Positions 6,994 to 15,775 are shown, counted from the stretch's first letter. The stretch: 64,000 nt of DNA from Paenibacillus sp. FSL H7-0331 (GCF_001956045.1 NZ_MRTH01000031.1:1-64000); one strand, 5' to 3'. Numbers and translations: made by a program. The notes: generated from the sequence alone by a model not told the origin.

Positions 6994-7584
6994 TTGTCGA
7001 AACGAAGACGCAGCACAACGGACGCCAGGCAGCCACCTAAGGACAATCAGATGCCACAACCTAAATTGCCTCGCGGATTAACAATGGACGCGTTCTCGAA
7101 CGTTCTGGCAAGGTTGGGAGCTGGTACGCCGAACCTGTTAGAGGGCACCGAATACCCGATGACTCGATTGACGCAGAATTACCAGCTAATGAACAGCTTG
7201 TATCGATCACATTGGATTATCCGGCGCGTGATCGATACCATACCGGAAGACATGACGCGCAACTGGATCACCATAACGACGCAGCTGCCACCCGAGGACA
7301 TACGTAGGCTCGATAAGTTGTGGCGTGTCCGTAAGGTCAAGTCGAAGATCCTGCAAGGCCTCAAATGGGGCAGGCTGTACGGTGGCGCGGTTGGGTTGAT
7401 CATGATCGAGGGTCATCAGGATATATTGGACCAGCCACTCGACTTTGACATGATCATGCCAAGCAGCTTCAAAGGTTTGATGATTATGGATCGCTGGTCA
7501 GGCGTATCTCCGAATCTGGGCAGGGTTGACGACATCGACGATCCGGACTTTTGGATGTCCTCGGAGAACTGCATTATTCGCTAA
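6994..7584 (+). pseudogene. Phage portal protein, N-terminal piece only (196 aa)
   Basis: A TTG start at 6994 with AAGGAGGGAT upstream opens a protein with a basic head, then SLYRSHWIIRRVIDTIPEDM, TRNWITI and LKWGRLYGGAVGLIMIEG. This pattern is typical of the phage portal family of the DUF1073 type, the ring through which DNA enters the head. Family members are usually over 400 residues. Here the frame ends at 196 with DDPDFWMSSENCIIR, where the downstream half has been replaced. The portal is therefore non-functional. Confidence 0.75.
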
Positions 7585-7724
7585 AACTCCATATTTTTCG
7601 CTAAAGGAATCGACAAGCATGAATGAAGAACTATATAAATGACAAATAATGAACATTTTCAGAATCTGATGAAGCTTGACCAAATGGTTTAATTTAATGC
7701 CAATGCGAAAGGAGGTGGCTTATT

Positions 7725-7925
7725 TTGAATGAATTACCACAAATGTTAACAGCAGACGATATTGCAAAGTATTTGCGTATTAACGTAATACGAGTGTACG
7801 AAAATCTAAACTTAAAGCCCATTGCTGGGGGCATCCCGAGTTTTAAAATGGGGAAACAAAAGCGAGTTCTGAAGCAAGATTTCATCAAATGGGTGAACGA
7901 TCAGAGAACTGGAAGTTTAGGTTAA
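7725..7925 (+). CDS. Excisionase-type helix-turn-helix protein (66 aa)
   Basis: A short MerR/excisionase-like DNA-binding protein: LTADDIAKYLRINVIRVYEN is the helix-turn-helix and GGIPSFKMGKQKRVLKQDF is the wing. A strong AAAGGAGGTGG site precedes the TTG start at 7725. Such proteins bend DNA for phage integrase or act as small regulators. A related domain occurs in the next gene. It follows directly on the truncated portal, so early and late phage genes have been shuffled together. Confidence 0.7.
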   Translation: MNELPQMLTADDIAKYLRINVIRVYENLNLKPIAGGIPSFKMGKQKRVLKQDFIKWVNDQRTGSLG

Positions 7926-8049
7926 AAACAAGATCGACAATCTATTTCCATAAAGTTGTGAGAGCTTCCAATGGGAGGTAGTAGCAAAGTGCATCAAGGT
8001 TGTTCATTGCTCTAAATTAGCTCTGGTAAGGTGAAGGGATTGATTCATA

Positions 8050-8436
8050 GTGAGCAATTGGCCCGATGAGCAGAACAATATTTATTCGTTCTTACGACAT
8101 TCTTTAGAAAAATCCAAAACCTATGACGTTGTATTAGAGACTATCATCAATCGCATGGAAAATATCGAAACTATCGTTAATCGGATGGAAGCTAAAAAGG
8201 AGTACGCCGTGGGTATCCTATTACAGGTTGTTATGCAGGATAAAACGGAGACAACCATTGACGAGCTTCCTTCAACATTAACTGTTCGTGATGTAGCTAC
8301 CTATCTCGGAATAAGCAAGGCGACGATTGATCGCAGGATCAGTACAGGTAAACTAAAGAGTTATAAAGATGGAAAATTACGGCGGATCAAGCGTGAGGAT
8401 CTTCTAGAGTACATTGAGGCGTTGGAAAACAAATGA
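8050..8436 (+). CDS. Excisionase-family DNA-binding protein with coiled N-terminus (128 aa)
   Basis: The C-terminal half (residues about 75-128) is an excisionase-type HTH: LTVRDVATYLGISKATIDRR, then KLKSYKDGKLRRIKREDLLE. The N-terminal half has two near-identical stretches, IINRMENIETIV and NRMEAKKE, which suggest a short coiled coil for dimer formation. The start is a GTG at 8050 with only a weak ribosome site. It overlaps the next gene by four bases (ATGA), so the two are probably translated together. Confidence 0.7.
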   Translation: MSNWPDEQNNIYSFLRHSLEKSKTYDVVLETIINRMENIETIVNRMEAKKEYAVGILLQVVMQDKTETTIDELPSTLTVRDVATYLGISKATIDRRISTGKLKSYKDGKLRRIKREDLLEYIEALENK

Positions 8437-8726
8437 ACACCCTTGCGAGAAATAGCAGCAGCTTGGAAACTGAATATCCATATGAAAATATCAAAATAAG
8501 GATAGACAAACGGTGGGATATGCGTTTTTTTAGAGAGAGGTGCGGAATGAGAAAGAAACGTCCTGAGTTGAAAATCGTTGCTGAATTTATGGTTATTGAT
8601 GGCGTTTTAACGAAAATCGACCCATTTAAGACTAACTTACCTGATCGTTGTAAATTAGCTTGGGCGGAAATGATAACAGGTAAAAAGCACGAGTTAATCA
8701 GACATAGCGAAGTAATTGACGAGTGA
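8433..8726 (+). CDS. Hypothetical prophage protein (97 aa)
   Basis: It begins with an ATG that overlaps the stop of the excisionase-type gene. It is a basic protein with KIRIDKRWDMRFFRERCGMR and KKRPELKIVAEFMVIDGVLT; no known motif was recognised. Coupling to the upstream gene and position in the phage remnant suggest a regulatory or accessory phage role. Confidence 0.5.
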   Translation: MNTLARNSSSLETEYPYENIKIRIDKRWDMRFFRERCGMRKKRPELKIVAEFMVIDGVLTKIDPFKTNLPDRCKLAWAEMITGKKHELIRHSEVIDE

Positions 8727-8759
8727 TTCAACGGAGCGTGAAGGGAGATAAACCCACCT

Positions 8760-9041
8760 ATGGTAATCGCATCCGTAAACGTGCAAGTCGATCAAACCGA
8801 GGTGCGTAAGCTTTGTCTTCAGAAAATAGAAGAAGACCTTAAAGAAGTTGATGCGGAATTAGTTTTTTGGGACTCGGTAGAGCTGAAGCTGCGAACGTGT
8901 ATGAGTTGGGGTACTATACAAGACACGTTCTTCTACGATCCCCGCTTCATCAAACGTAAGGTGGGTGGCAAATGGTATTACCCTGCTCGTGAGACCAGGG
9001 CATCTCTGGTTCAGTGGCTATATGAGCAGTCGAGGAACTGA
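8760..9041 (+). CDS. DUF771-like phage protein (93 aa)
   Basis: The pattern MSWGTIQDTFFYDPRFIKRK, VGGKWYYPARETRASLVQWL is like the DUF771 group of small phage early proteins, which have a degenerate winged-helix look. It lies 33 bases after the previous gene in the same direction. The start has a modest GGGAG site ten bases upstream. The function of this family is not established. Confidence 0.55.
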   Translation: MVIASVNVQVDQTEVRKLCLQKIEEDLKEVDAELVFWDSVELKLRTCMSWGTIQDTFFYDPRFIKRKVGGKWYYPARETRASLVQWLYEQSRN

Positions 9042-9211
9042 ATCTTAAACAACTTTGGGAAGACTTAAGATAGTGAGCAATAGACTAAATCAGGTAGGTT
9101 TTAAGCTGTTTTATTTTGGCTAATATCTTCCATCTATCAATTGAAATTTGGTATAGTGGAACAAATGTCACATTTTGGGGGTGATACAGTAGTAATGTAG
9201 CACATGTTAGT

Positions 9212-9230
9212 GGAGGTAGTACTTCGGAAA
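9212..9230 (+). repeat. 20-bp near-repeat, copy 2
   Basis: GGAGGTAGTACTTCGGAAA matches the copy at 5982-6001. It sits exactly where an open frame of the broken phage gene begins without a start codon. Confidence 0.4.
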
Positions 9231-9237
9231 AATTTTA

Positions 9238-9929
9238 AAGACCAACACTACCAATCCCGAACTACGGGGACAGATCCTACGTGCCTCTTGCAAAGCTTGG
9301 AGGTATGACACAGGCCAATTACATCTTAGAGCGAAGCGCATGGAGATCGTGTCGGGTGGACAGGCAGCTGCGGCAACAAATACTGGCGATGTTACAACAA
9401 AGATATATGACAAGACCACTGGCAAGCTGCGCGATGTGGAAGCTATACTGGCAGAAGAGGAAGCAATCAGGAAGTTAGCGGAAAATACGAACATTACGGT
9501 TAAATCGGAGTTTATCGAAGACCAGGGGAACAAGGTATTCCACGCTTATGATATGAATGGTATGTTCATGGGACAGTTTACTGATGAGGACGATATGATA
9601 CATTCGAGGTATCGTATTCAGAAGATGATGTCAGAGGAGATCGTAGGAGCAAGCAGCCCTACAAACAGTGAAGCTCCCCCAATATTCAGCAATGGATGGA
9701 TGTCAGATGTTCTGTTAAAGAAAATATTCAAATATACCGTGACTGTAGACAGTTCCACAGCGACCATCAAAAGCGTCGATGGTAAGGAGCTGGCTCGGAT
9801 CACGCTGCCACTGACTGGAGCACCAAGACAAGCGGGGACGCAACGGTTAATAACGTGAAAATTAAGAAATACGACACATATACTTATTTCAATATTGTCG
9901 ATCTACAGAAATCGGGAATCATTAAGTAA
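9238..9929 (+). pseudogene. Phage protein of unknown function, no start and one frameshift
   Basis: An open frame beginning near 9220 reads TNTTNPELRGQILRASCKAW and continues through an ATG at 9340 to a stop at 9856-9858. There is no start codon before 9340. Near 9825 the natural continuation moves to another frame (SGDATVNNVKIKKYDTYTYF, NIVDLQKSGIIK) that stops at 9927-9929. The gene has thus lost its beginning and has a frameshift near its end. Lys/Asp-rich beta-like C-terminal sequence suggests a phage structural protein, but no family was recognised. Confidence 0.5.
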
Positions 9930-9975
9930 TGTTGAAATGATATCCAATTGCAACGATAAAAATGGGGGAAGATGA

Positions 9976-11223
9976 ATGAAGAGTGTCTTTGCTGAATATT
10001 ATCCATATACTAAACACCAGAAGGACCTTATATGGAATAATTGCAAAATTGTTTTAGATACTAACGTTTTGTTAAATATTTATGGACTTAATAATGATAA
10101 TCGTCATAAATTTTTTGAGCTATTAACAAAAGCACAGGATAAACTTATTATGCCATATCAAATAGGTCAAGAGTTTTACAGAAACAGATTAAATAGAATA
10201 GATGAATATCTAAAAGGACATAACAATGTTAAAACGAGTATACTTGCAGAATTAAAAAGCTTGATTAATAAAATAGAAAACTCTAATCCCTTACCCTTTT
10301 CCTTTATCAGACACCACGATTCTCTTAATCAGAACCTTGTTTCTATTTTCAAAGAAACTATTGTTAAAGTAGAAGATTCCTTTGATTCAGTTAAAGATCA
10401 ACAATTGTCAGAATCTATTCGAAAGGTAAGTACAGATCACATTTTGGAGCAGGTTGATCTATTATTCAAAGAGAAGATAACAGAATCTTATACCGATTCA
10501 TATTTGGAAGATTTGTATTCCCTTGGAAAAAAAAGATATGAACATGAAATACCACCGGGATACGAGGACTTAAAAAGTAAGCCAGAGCCTAGATGTTATG
10601 GGGATTTGGTTATATGGTTTGATATGATTAACTATTCAAAGGCTAACAAGATTAATATGCTTTTCATTACAAACGATGTGAAAAAGGATTGGTGGGAAGA
10701 AGACAAGGGTGTAAAAAATCCTAGAGTTGAACTACGTAAAGAGTTTTATAAAGAGACGGGCATGATGTTCAATATGATGACGCAAAATGAATTCGTAAAA
10801 TATTCTGCAGAAAAATATGACATATCAAATACTGAACAACTACAAACTGAGACACAGGATCTTCAATTAAAAGTTACTGATTTTAATCTTGATGAAAGCG
10901 ATATGGAATTCTTTACCCAGTTAATTAACAAAGCAGAAAATGCGCCCAATTCGAGTATATCTAATGAACTTTATTTCAAAGCAAGGAAGTGGGCTAAGGA
11001 AAAATCGGAAACAAGAGTGATTAATGATCGATTTTACGAAATGCACTCGGAGATTAGTGAAAAAATTCAAATCGCAAAAGTGTTTGACGAGGAACTTTTT
11101 CATAAGACCATTAGTAAACTTATTTTAATATCTTCAGAAAACGATGATGAGTTAAGGTTGAGTAGTTTCGAAAAAGTGAAGATGGCACTATATGATAGCC
11201 TAAAAAGGTATGGGGAGTTTTAA
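9976..11223 (+). CDS. PIN-like domain protein (PIN_8 / DUF4935 type), putative nuclease cargo
   Basis: A 415-residue protein whose N-terminal 280 residues look like a PIN-fold ribonuclease. The first metal-binding Asp is in KIVLDTNVLLNIYG, an acidic site follows in YQIGQEFYRNR, and the last set is in CYGDLVIWFDMINYSKANKI, then FITNDVKKDWW. The C-terminal 130 residues are helical and charged. GGGGG lies seven bases before the ATG. It is strongly AT-rich compared with the chromosome to its right and lies at the tRNA end of the prophage remnant, which is a common place for defence or toxin genes. No antitoxin-like partner is visible. Confidence 0.7.
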   Translation: MKSVFAEYYPYTKHQKDLIWNNCKIVLDTNVLLNIYGLNNDNRHKFFELLTKAQDKLIMPYQIGQEFYRNRLNRIDEYLKGHNNVKTSILAELKSLINKIENSNPLPFSFIRHHDSLNQNLVSIFKETIVKVEDSFDSVKDQQLSESIRKVSTDHILEQVDLLFKEKITESYTDSYLEDLYSLGKKRYEHEIPPGYEDLKSKPEPRCYGDLVIWFDMINYSKANKINMLFITNDVKKDWWEEDKGVKNPRVELRKEFYKETGMMFNMMTQNEFVKYSAEKYDISNTEQLQTETQDLQLKVTDFNLDESDMEFFTQLINKAENAPNSSISNELYFKARKWAKEKSETRVINDRFYEMHSEISEKIQIAKVFDEELFHKTISKLILISSENDDELRLSSFEKVKMALYDSLKRYGEF

Positions 11224-11783
11224 AACATCCAATACTGAGGTCCGGTCCGTGAGATTCGATATTTTGGACATGTTCTTTGCAGGGCTCGTAGAACCTCCAA
11301 TCTTCAATGTGTCAGGAATAAAACGACATCAAACAAAGTGGGGATTTCAAATAAATCCTGTCGAGACGGCTGCCGAGTTATCAATCTGCCGCATACACCG
11401 GTGTGCACTACATGGAATAGGAATATGAGCATAGTTGACAGACAATTGCTCTTGTCCGGTGATGAAGAGGATAAGAGCAGGTTGATTCTTATCGTTTAAA
11501 ATATTTTAAAACTCTGAGAGATGATCATAATTTTATGTAACCCGTGTCTTAAGGCTTTTCAAAATTATAACAGAGCCTTGATGTGAAACATTAACAACAA
11601 CGCTAGCAAATCGCTATAAAAGATGATAATCGAATAGGATAAACGTTGTTTTCACACTATTTTGGCACTATAACAGAAGGCTTGATAACGAGGTTTGTTC
11701 CCGCATACGGGGTATGCTGCTGAAATTTTGCATCTTGCAAATTCAGACTGTGGCAGGTAAATATATAAAACAGTTAAGCAAAA
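11224..11783. other. Prophage end with no supported gene
   Basis: No ORF here has a ribosome site together with recognisable content. The frames at 11210-11428 and around 11428-11500 look like scraps. An integrase gene, expected next to a tRNA site, is missing. Confidence 0.5.
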
Positions 11784-11820
11784 AGACGCTATGCGGTAGG
11801 AGCCGTTTAGCGTCTATTCC
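11784..11820 (+). terminator. Terminator-like hairpin
   Basis: AGACGCTA (11784-11791) pairs with TAGCGTCT (11808-11815), with an inner CGG/CCG pair, then ATTCC and a T-rich stretch. It has the same AGACG...CGTCTATTcC shape as the hairpins in the repeat blocks near 970 and 2630. Confidence 0.55.
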
Positions 11821-11916
11821 TATTGTGTAGTTTTATTTGATTAGCTTTATCAGAATTTTTTGCGGCAGATTTGCGGCAAGTCATATTTTCGAATTAACTA
11901 TGTAACCCCATAAAAG

Positions 11917-11946
11917 AAGAAAAACCCTTGATAATCAAGGGTTTTC
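11917..11946 (-). terminator. Terminator of tRNA-Val
   Basis: On the minus strand AAAACCCTTGAT and ATCAAGGGTTTT form a 12 bp stem, followed by TTCTTCTTTT. It lies directly beyond the 3' end of the tRNA. Confidence 0.85.
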
Positions 11947-11951
11947 GTGTA

Positions 11952-12024
11952 TGACCTGTAGTGGGCTCGAACCACTGACCCCTACCCTGTCAAGATAGTG
12001 CTCTCCCAGCTGAGCTAACAAGTC
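11952..12024 (-). tRNA. tRNA-Val (anticodon GAC)
   Basis: A full 73-nt cloverleaf: acceptor GACTTGT with ACAGGTC (one G-T pair), D arm GCTC/GAGC, anticodon stem CTATC/GGTAG with loop TTGACAG, and T arm with TTCGAGC. The D arm (TAGCTCAGCTGGGAGAGCA) is typical of valine tRNAs. CCA is not encoded. A strong terminator follows. The prophage remnant lies on the 3' side of the tRNA, as expected if the phage had integrated into its 3' end, but no second copy of the 3' end was seen in the window. Confidence 0.88.
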
Positions 12025-12222
12025 ATGTTTTAGCGACAAGTAGTAATATACCAACGATATAAAGAATTGTCAACTCCTTTTTTAAAAATTGTCCCTATGC
12101 AGTGATTTATGTCCTTATTTACCTGCCTTGATTCCTATGGTGAACAAGATAACCTACAACTGCAAGTTGCAATTATGCTATAATATTTCCATACGACAAC
12201 GAGCAGATTGAGGGGATAATTT

Positions 12223-13158
12223 ATGAAGGATTTTCATCGGCCATTTCAGCCAATCCAAGGTGTATTGACGAATAATGGAGATAGCGCCGTTGATTGGGGT
12301 GGACGTGAATGGGGTACACATCGGCATCATGTCCGCGAATTGCTGGAGCATGCCGTGAATTCTATTTCCAATAAAGATAGAGCTGCTGTTCTGGGTGCTG
12401 GTAATCATGGTGATCTCGATTTGCCGGAATTGGCGAATCGATTTGCACAGGTGACGGTGCTGGACACAGAGGCTAACTCAATAGAAGAAGTGCTGGAGCT
12501 AAGCGTGGGTACTTACTCTGGTAAAATAAAATCGCTAACTAATGTGGATTATACATGTCTGGATCAAATTCATTTCTACGAGACTTGGGAGGATATGCTG
12601 ATTAATCATGCTCCTGCCGCAGAAATTGCTGCTTATGTGAAGAATTGTTCTTTTGAAGCAAGAAGATACGAGGCCCTTCCGCATTTGAAAAAAAGCTTTT
12701 CATTGGTTGTTTCCTCATCCGTTCATACCCAATTATTTTATATACATGCTTTGACGCAGCTATCCGGATATGCCGATCAATATAGCAGCCAAGAGGTCGG
12801 GCAGATCATGGAGGCCTTGATGTATTTACGCAATAGCCTTGTGGCCGATTATAACCGGCTGCTTGTATCTCTATTGAAGCCAGATGGCAGACTGGTCGTA
12901 TGGTCCGATATGATTCGTTTGGATGAATCCAATGCAGGACTTCTCGATAGCCTGTATGCTTTACAAAGCGACGAGGAGCGTACACAGTTTTTATTTCGTT
13001 CGTTCGGTCAAACCGGTATAGAAGCGGCTGTTGTGGGACTTAAGGGGTTGTATGAGCAGGTGAAGCCAGAGGGTCAGCTGTTCAAATCGTGGGTATGGTT
13101 AACCGGTGTGGAGAAGCAGTATGTGGCAGCTGGATTATCTGGAGTGCCAAGGAAATAA
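12223..13158 (+). CDS. SAM-dependent methyltransferase-like protein
   Basis: A 311-residue protein with a Rossmann motif I-like segment, AAVLGAGNHGDLDLPELANR, followed by an acidic strand end (VTVLDTE) about 20 residues on. This is the pattern of a class I methyltransferase. A later LKPDGRLVVWSDM resembles the strand-4/5 region. No substrate can be inferred. GAGGGGAT lies upstream of the ATG and a TATAAT sequence is present at 12179-12184. It is the first chromosomal gene next to the tRNA boundary. It could be a catalytically dead relative. Confidence 0.6.
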   Translation: MKDFHRPFQPIQGVLTNNGDSAVDWGGREWGTHRHHVRELLEHAVNSISNKDRAAVLGAGNHGDLDLPELANRFAQVTVLDTEANSIEEVLELSVGTYSGKIKSLTNVDYTCLDQIHFYETWEDMLINHAPAAEIAAYVKNCSFEARRYEALPHLKKSFSLVVSSSVHTQLFYIHALTQLSGYADQYSSQEVGQIMEALMYLRNSLVADYNRLLVSLLKPDGRLVVWSDMIRLDESNAGLLDSLYALQSDEERTQFLFRSFGQTGIEAAVVGLKGLYEQVKPEGQLFKSWVWLTGVEKQYVAAGLSGVPRK

Positions 13159-13159
13159 C

Positions 13160-13188
13160 AAAAGAAAAACCGCTCATTAGCTGAGCGG
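13160..13188 (-). terminator. Terminator of the 75-aa gene
   Basis: CCGCTCA (13170-13176) pairs with TGAGCGG (13182-13188). On the minus strand it is followed by TTTTTCTTTTG. The stop codon of the minus-strand gene lies within the hairpin. Confidence 0.75.
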
Positions 13189-13404
13189 CAGTAGAATACT
13201 TTCCTCTTCGATAGAGGTGTATAAGATAGCATTGTTTCCTACGACTTCAATCAAATCAATACGATTTAACAATGCTAGTGAGGGTTCTTCTGGTTGTGTG
13301 CAGCGGTGTTCAAGTGCTTGGATTAATGAGGGTATCGCCTTCTGATCACTGGATATAAAACGAACGGGAATCTTGTGGTCATGAAACAAAATTTCAGTTT
13401 TCAT
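13177..13404 (-). CDS. Conserved hypothetical protein (75 aa)
   Basis: A small cytoplasmic protein (MKTEILFHDHKIPVRFISSD start, ESILLPLS end) with a GGGAG ribosome site before the ATG at 13404. It has a mixed alpha-beta look and no motif that I recognise. It is transcribed away from the phosphotransferase gene on its right and ends in a good terminator shared with the methyltransferase-like gene. Confidence 0.6.
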   Translation of the reverse strand: MKTEILFHDHKIPVRFISSDQKAIPSLIQALEHRCTQPEEPSLALLNRIDLIEVVGNNAILYTSIEEESILLPLS

Positions 13405-13504
13405 AAACGGTTCTCCCTTCCCTTACAATCTGTCCTAATTATACCTCATTTTCATTAAAATAGGCTGAATAATTTTAAATTTTTGGTCAATATTAGGAGC
13501 CTTT

Positions 13505-14521
13505 ATGATAAATTCACAAGTTAGCAACATGGATGCGATCGTTCAGCAATATTTTAACAATGGGGTTTGGACGGTCGAAACAGGGGAGAGCGGAGTGAAC
13601 AATACAACCCGCTTTATCCTGTATAGGAATCGAAAATATGTGCTGCGTATTTATGAGAACCACGCGGATCTGGATAAGGTTCGTTATGAGCACGCTGTAC
13701 TGCAAGCGCTTCAACAGAGCAAGCTTTCTTATCGGATACCCTCGCCAATCTTGGCTTTATCTGGGGATACCTACGTGCGAACACAAGCTAATCAGCTTGC
13801 GGTGCTGTTCGAGTATATTGAGGGTTCAAGGGCTGATTTATCCGAGGTCGTGCATGTTCAGTCGATTGGCTGCGCAATGGGAGAGCTGGTTGGTGAAATG
13901 GCGCAATTGGTTATACCTCTTGAAGCTGCATATGAACGGTATTATGAGCTGTATGAAATCCATCCTTTGGTCAATCGGGAAAGGCTGAATGCTTGGCTGG
14001 GGGATATGGAATCGGGTGAAGCATCGGTGGAAGCTGGGCAGCTGAGCAAAGAAATACAGCGGATTGAACAGGCGATTCCGGAGTGGAGTCGTTTGCCAGT
14101 TCAATTGGTGCACTCGGATCTTGTGGCTGGCAATGTACTTGCCGATGACGATGGGGTAACGGGCATATTGGATTTTGAGTTTGTAACGATGGACTTGCGG
14201 GTAATGGATGCGGCTGTTTTTCTCAATGAGATCATTCGATATCAGGGAGATTGCTGGGAGCTTATTGAAGCCTTTATTCAAGGGTATGGACAATCTGGAA
14301 GCTTGAATGCGGATGAGATTGCTGCATTGCCGCAGCTTATTTTGCTCAGAAGCGTCGTCTTGTGTATCCATTTCCTTGGAAGGCATTGGGCCGGGATTGA
14401 TCCCCGTGATGAACCTCAGACTTACTTGATCGGTTTTGCCAAGGTTCAGGAATGGCTTGAATTGCATAGGCATCGCCTCATGGAATGCTGGATCTTATAC
14501 GGGAGTGGGGGAGTATGCTGA
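13505..14521 (+). CDS. APH-type phosphotransferase (kinase fold, ThrB/choline-kinase-like)
   Basis: A 338-residue protein of the aminoglycoside phosphotransferase superfamily. The catalytic loop is LVHSDLVAGNVLAD, with the Asp and Asn of the HxDxxxxN motif, and the metal-binding Asp is in GILDFEF. The N-lobe has KYVLRIYE with the ATP-site lysine region. Members phosphorylate small molecules such as homoserine, choline, methylthioribose or drugs; nothing here tells which. AGGAG is five bases before the ATG. The stop overlaps the start of the DUF1811-type gene, so the two are probably co-translated. Confidence 0.75.
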   Translation: MINSQVSNMDAIVQQYFNNGVWTVETGESGVNNTTRFILYRNRKYVLRIYENHADLDKVRYEHAVLQALQQSKLSYRIPSPILALSGDTYVRTQANQLAVLFEYIEGSRADLSEVVHVQSIGCAMGELVGEMAQLVIPLEAAYERYYELYEIHPLVNRERLNAWLGDMESGEASVEAGQLSKEIQRIEQAIPEWSRLPVQLVHSDLVAGNVLADDDGVTGILDFEFVTMDLRVMDAAVFLNEIIRYQGDCWELIEAFIQGYGQSGSLNADEIAALPQLILLRSVVLCIHFLGRHWAGIDPRDEPQTYLIGFAKVQEWLELHRHRLMECWILYGSGGVC

Positions 14522-14841
14522 TGAAGAAACTATTTAGTCAAATGAATGCATTAGAACTTGAAGAGGAGCTTCATGAAATTGTAGATGCCATGTCCCGCGC
14601 TGAGTTTCCCAGCCAGAAGGAACTGTTAGAGCGTAAATATTACACAGCCAAAGCTTATACACTGGAGCCTGCTGATTATTCTCCCGGGTTGTATGAAATT
14701 GAAGGTGAACCGGATGATCGTTTCCGGCTGCAGTATGTCAATGGGATCATGGGCTGGGGGACGCTTGTGGGCAATGCTGAAGAGGCGAGTTTTCCCATAT
14801 CGATGCTGAAAATTGTGATGAATGAGCAGGTTGGAGATTAA
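14521..14841 (+). CDS. DUF1811 (YfhH) family protein (106 aa)
   Basis: The pattern SQMNALELEEELHEIVDAM, KYYTAKAYTLEPADYSPGLYE and FRLQYVNGIMGWGTL matches the YfhH/DUF1811 family of Bacilli, whose function is unknown. The ATG at 14521 overlaps the previous stop by one base (TGATG) and has GGGGGAG seven bases before it; an ATG six bases earlier is too close to that site. It is cytoplasmic with no membrane segment. Confidence 0.75.
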   Translation: MKKLFSQMNALELEEELHEIVDAMSRAEFPSQKELLERKYYTAKAYTLEPADYSPGLYEIEGEPDDRFRLQYVNGIMGWGTLVGNAEEASFPISMLKIVMNEQVGD

Positions 14842-14863
14842 AATACACGAAAGAGGTGTAAAT

Positions 14864-15775
14864 ATGAGTAAAGCTACACGATTCGCCAGTGATCAGAGTA
14901 TGAACCCGCCGCGCTTGGATATTCAACAGTCCTGGTGGGCTATGATCGGATTAGGTAATGGTGAACGAGAATGGACAATAGAAGAGAAATTCGAAAAGAT
15001 TGCAGAAGCCGGCTTTACTGGTATTATGGGGCGTCTGCCTGAAGGTCCGGATGCGGATTTATGGCGCCGATTGCTTGATGATTATCGTTTCAGCTTCGGC
15101 ATTCATTCGTTTCCTGGCAGACCTGAAGATATTACACAATTATTGAAGGCCGCCAAGCAATTCGGAGTGCAGTATGTGAATTCCCAGGTGATGGATTCCT
15201 TCGTAATCGGTCAGCCTGCGATCGAATTGCTGGAAGGATTGGTGCGAGAAGGTTGCTCTGCGCATATGCCTTATTTTGTTGAAACACATCGCGGTCGTTT
15301 AACTCAGGATTTACATCGAACAGTGGAGTACGTAAAGGCGATTCCTGATTTGCGTTTGACCATTGATTTGTCCCATTACATAGTGGCAGGTGAAGTTACC
15401 GGTAACGACGAGAACGTCTTAAACAGGGTGTCAGAGCTGTTTGAGAGTCTGTTGGAACGTACCTCCAGTATTCACGCGCGCGTGTCCAATGGAGAGCAGG
15501 TCCAGGTCGATATAGGACCGAATGGAGAACATCCGATGGTGAGGCATTATATGGACTGGTGGCAGCGAGGGATCGGATATTGGTTAAAGGATGCACAGCC
15601 TGGCGACCTGTTGCCATTCGTCCCGGAGCTTGGTCCTCCGGATTATGCGATTACGAATCCAACCTACGCATCGAGTGGACGTACAGAGATCTCGGATCGA
15701 TGGGAGCAGGCGCTTGTATTGAAGAGATTAGGTGAACAGGCTTGGAAGCTCGCCGTGCAATCTAGCGGTAAGTAA
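14864..15775 (+). CDS. Sugar phosphate isomerase/epimerase-like TIM-barrel protein
   Basis: A 303-residue xylose-isomerase-like (AP endonuclease 2 superfamily) barrel. Visible features are EKIAEAGFTGIMGRLPEGPD near the start, YFVETHRGRLTQDLHRTVEY with a metal-ligand type Glu, LRLTIDLSHYIVAGE, and a late LPFVPELGPPDYAI. These give the usual Glu, Asp, His and Glu ligands. Start ATG 14864 has AAAGAGGTG in front; the upstream in-frame start has no site. The substrate is unknown. It lies downstream of the kinase-like gene. Confidence 0.7.
   Translation: MSKATRFASDQSMNPPRLDIQQSWWAMIGLGNGEREWTIEEKFEKIAEAGFTGIMGRLPEGPDADLWRRLLDDYRFSFGIHSFPGRPEDITQLLKAAKQFGVQYVNSQVMDSFVIGQPAIELLEGLVREGCSAHMPYFVETHRGRLTQDLHRTVEYVKAIPDLRLTIDLSHYIVAGEVTGNDENVLNRVSELFESLLERTSSIHARVSNGEQVQVDIGPNGEHPMVRHYMDWWQRGIGYWLKDAQPGDLLPFVPELGPPDYAITNPTYASSGRTEISDRWEQALVLKRLGEQAWKLAVQSSGK

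Noticed and set aside
11210..11428. 72-codon ORF after the PIN-like gene
   Set aside because: Overlaps the end of the nuclease gene, has no ribosome site, and shows no domain; treated as prophage scrap.
11860..11880. Phage integrase 3' end suggested by GCGGCA repeats
   Set aside because: No open frame with integrase residues was found next to it on either strand; kept only as a hint in the tRNA finding.
13838..14473. 211-codon minus-strand ORF opposite the phosphotransferase gene
   Set aside because: The plus-strand frame has the catalytic kinase motifs; the minus-strand one is a long antisense shadow.
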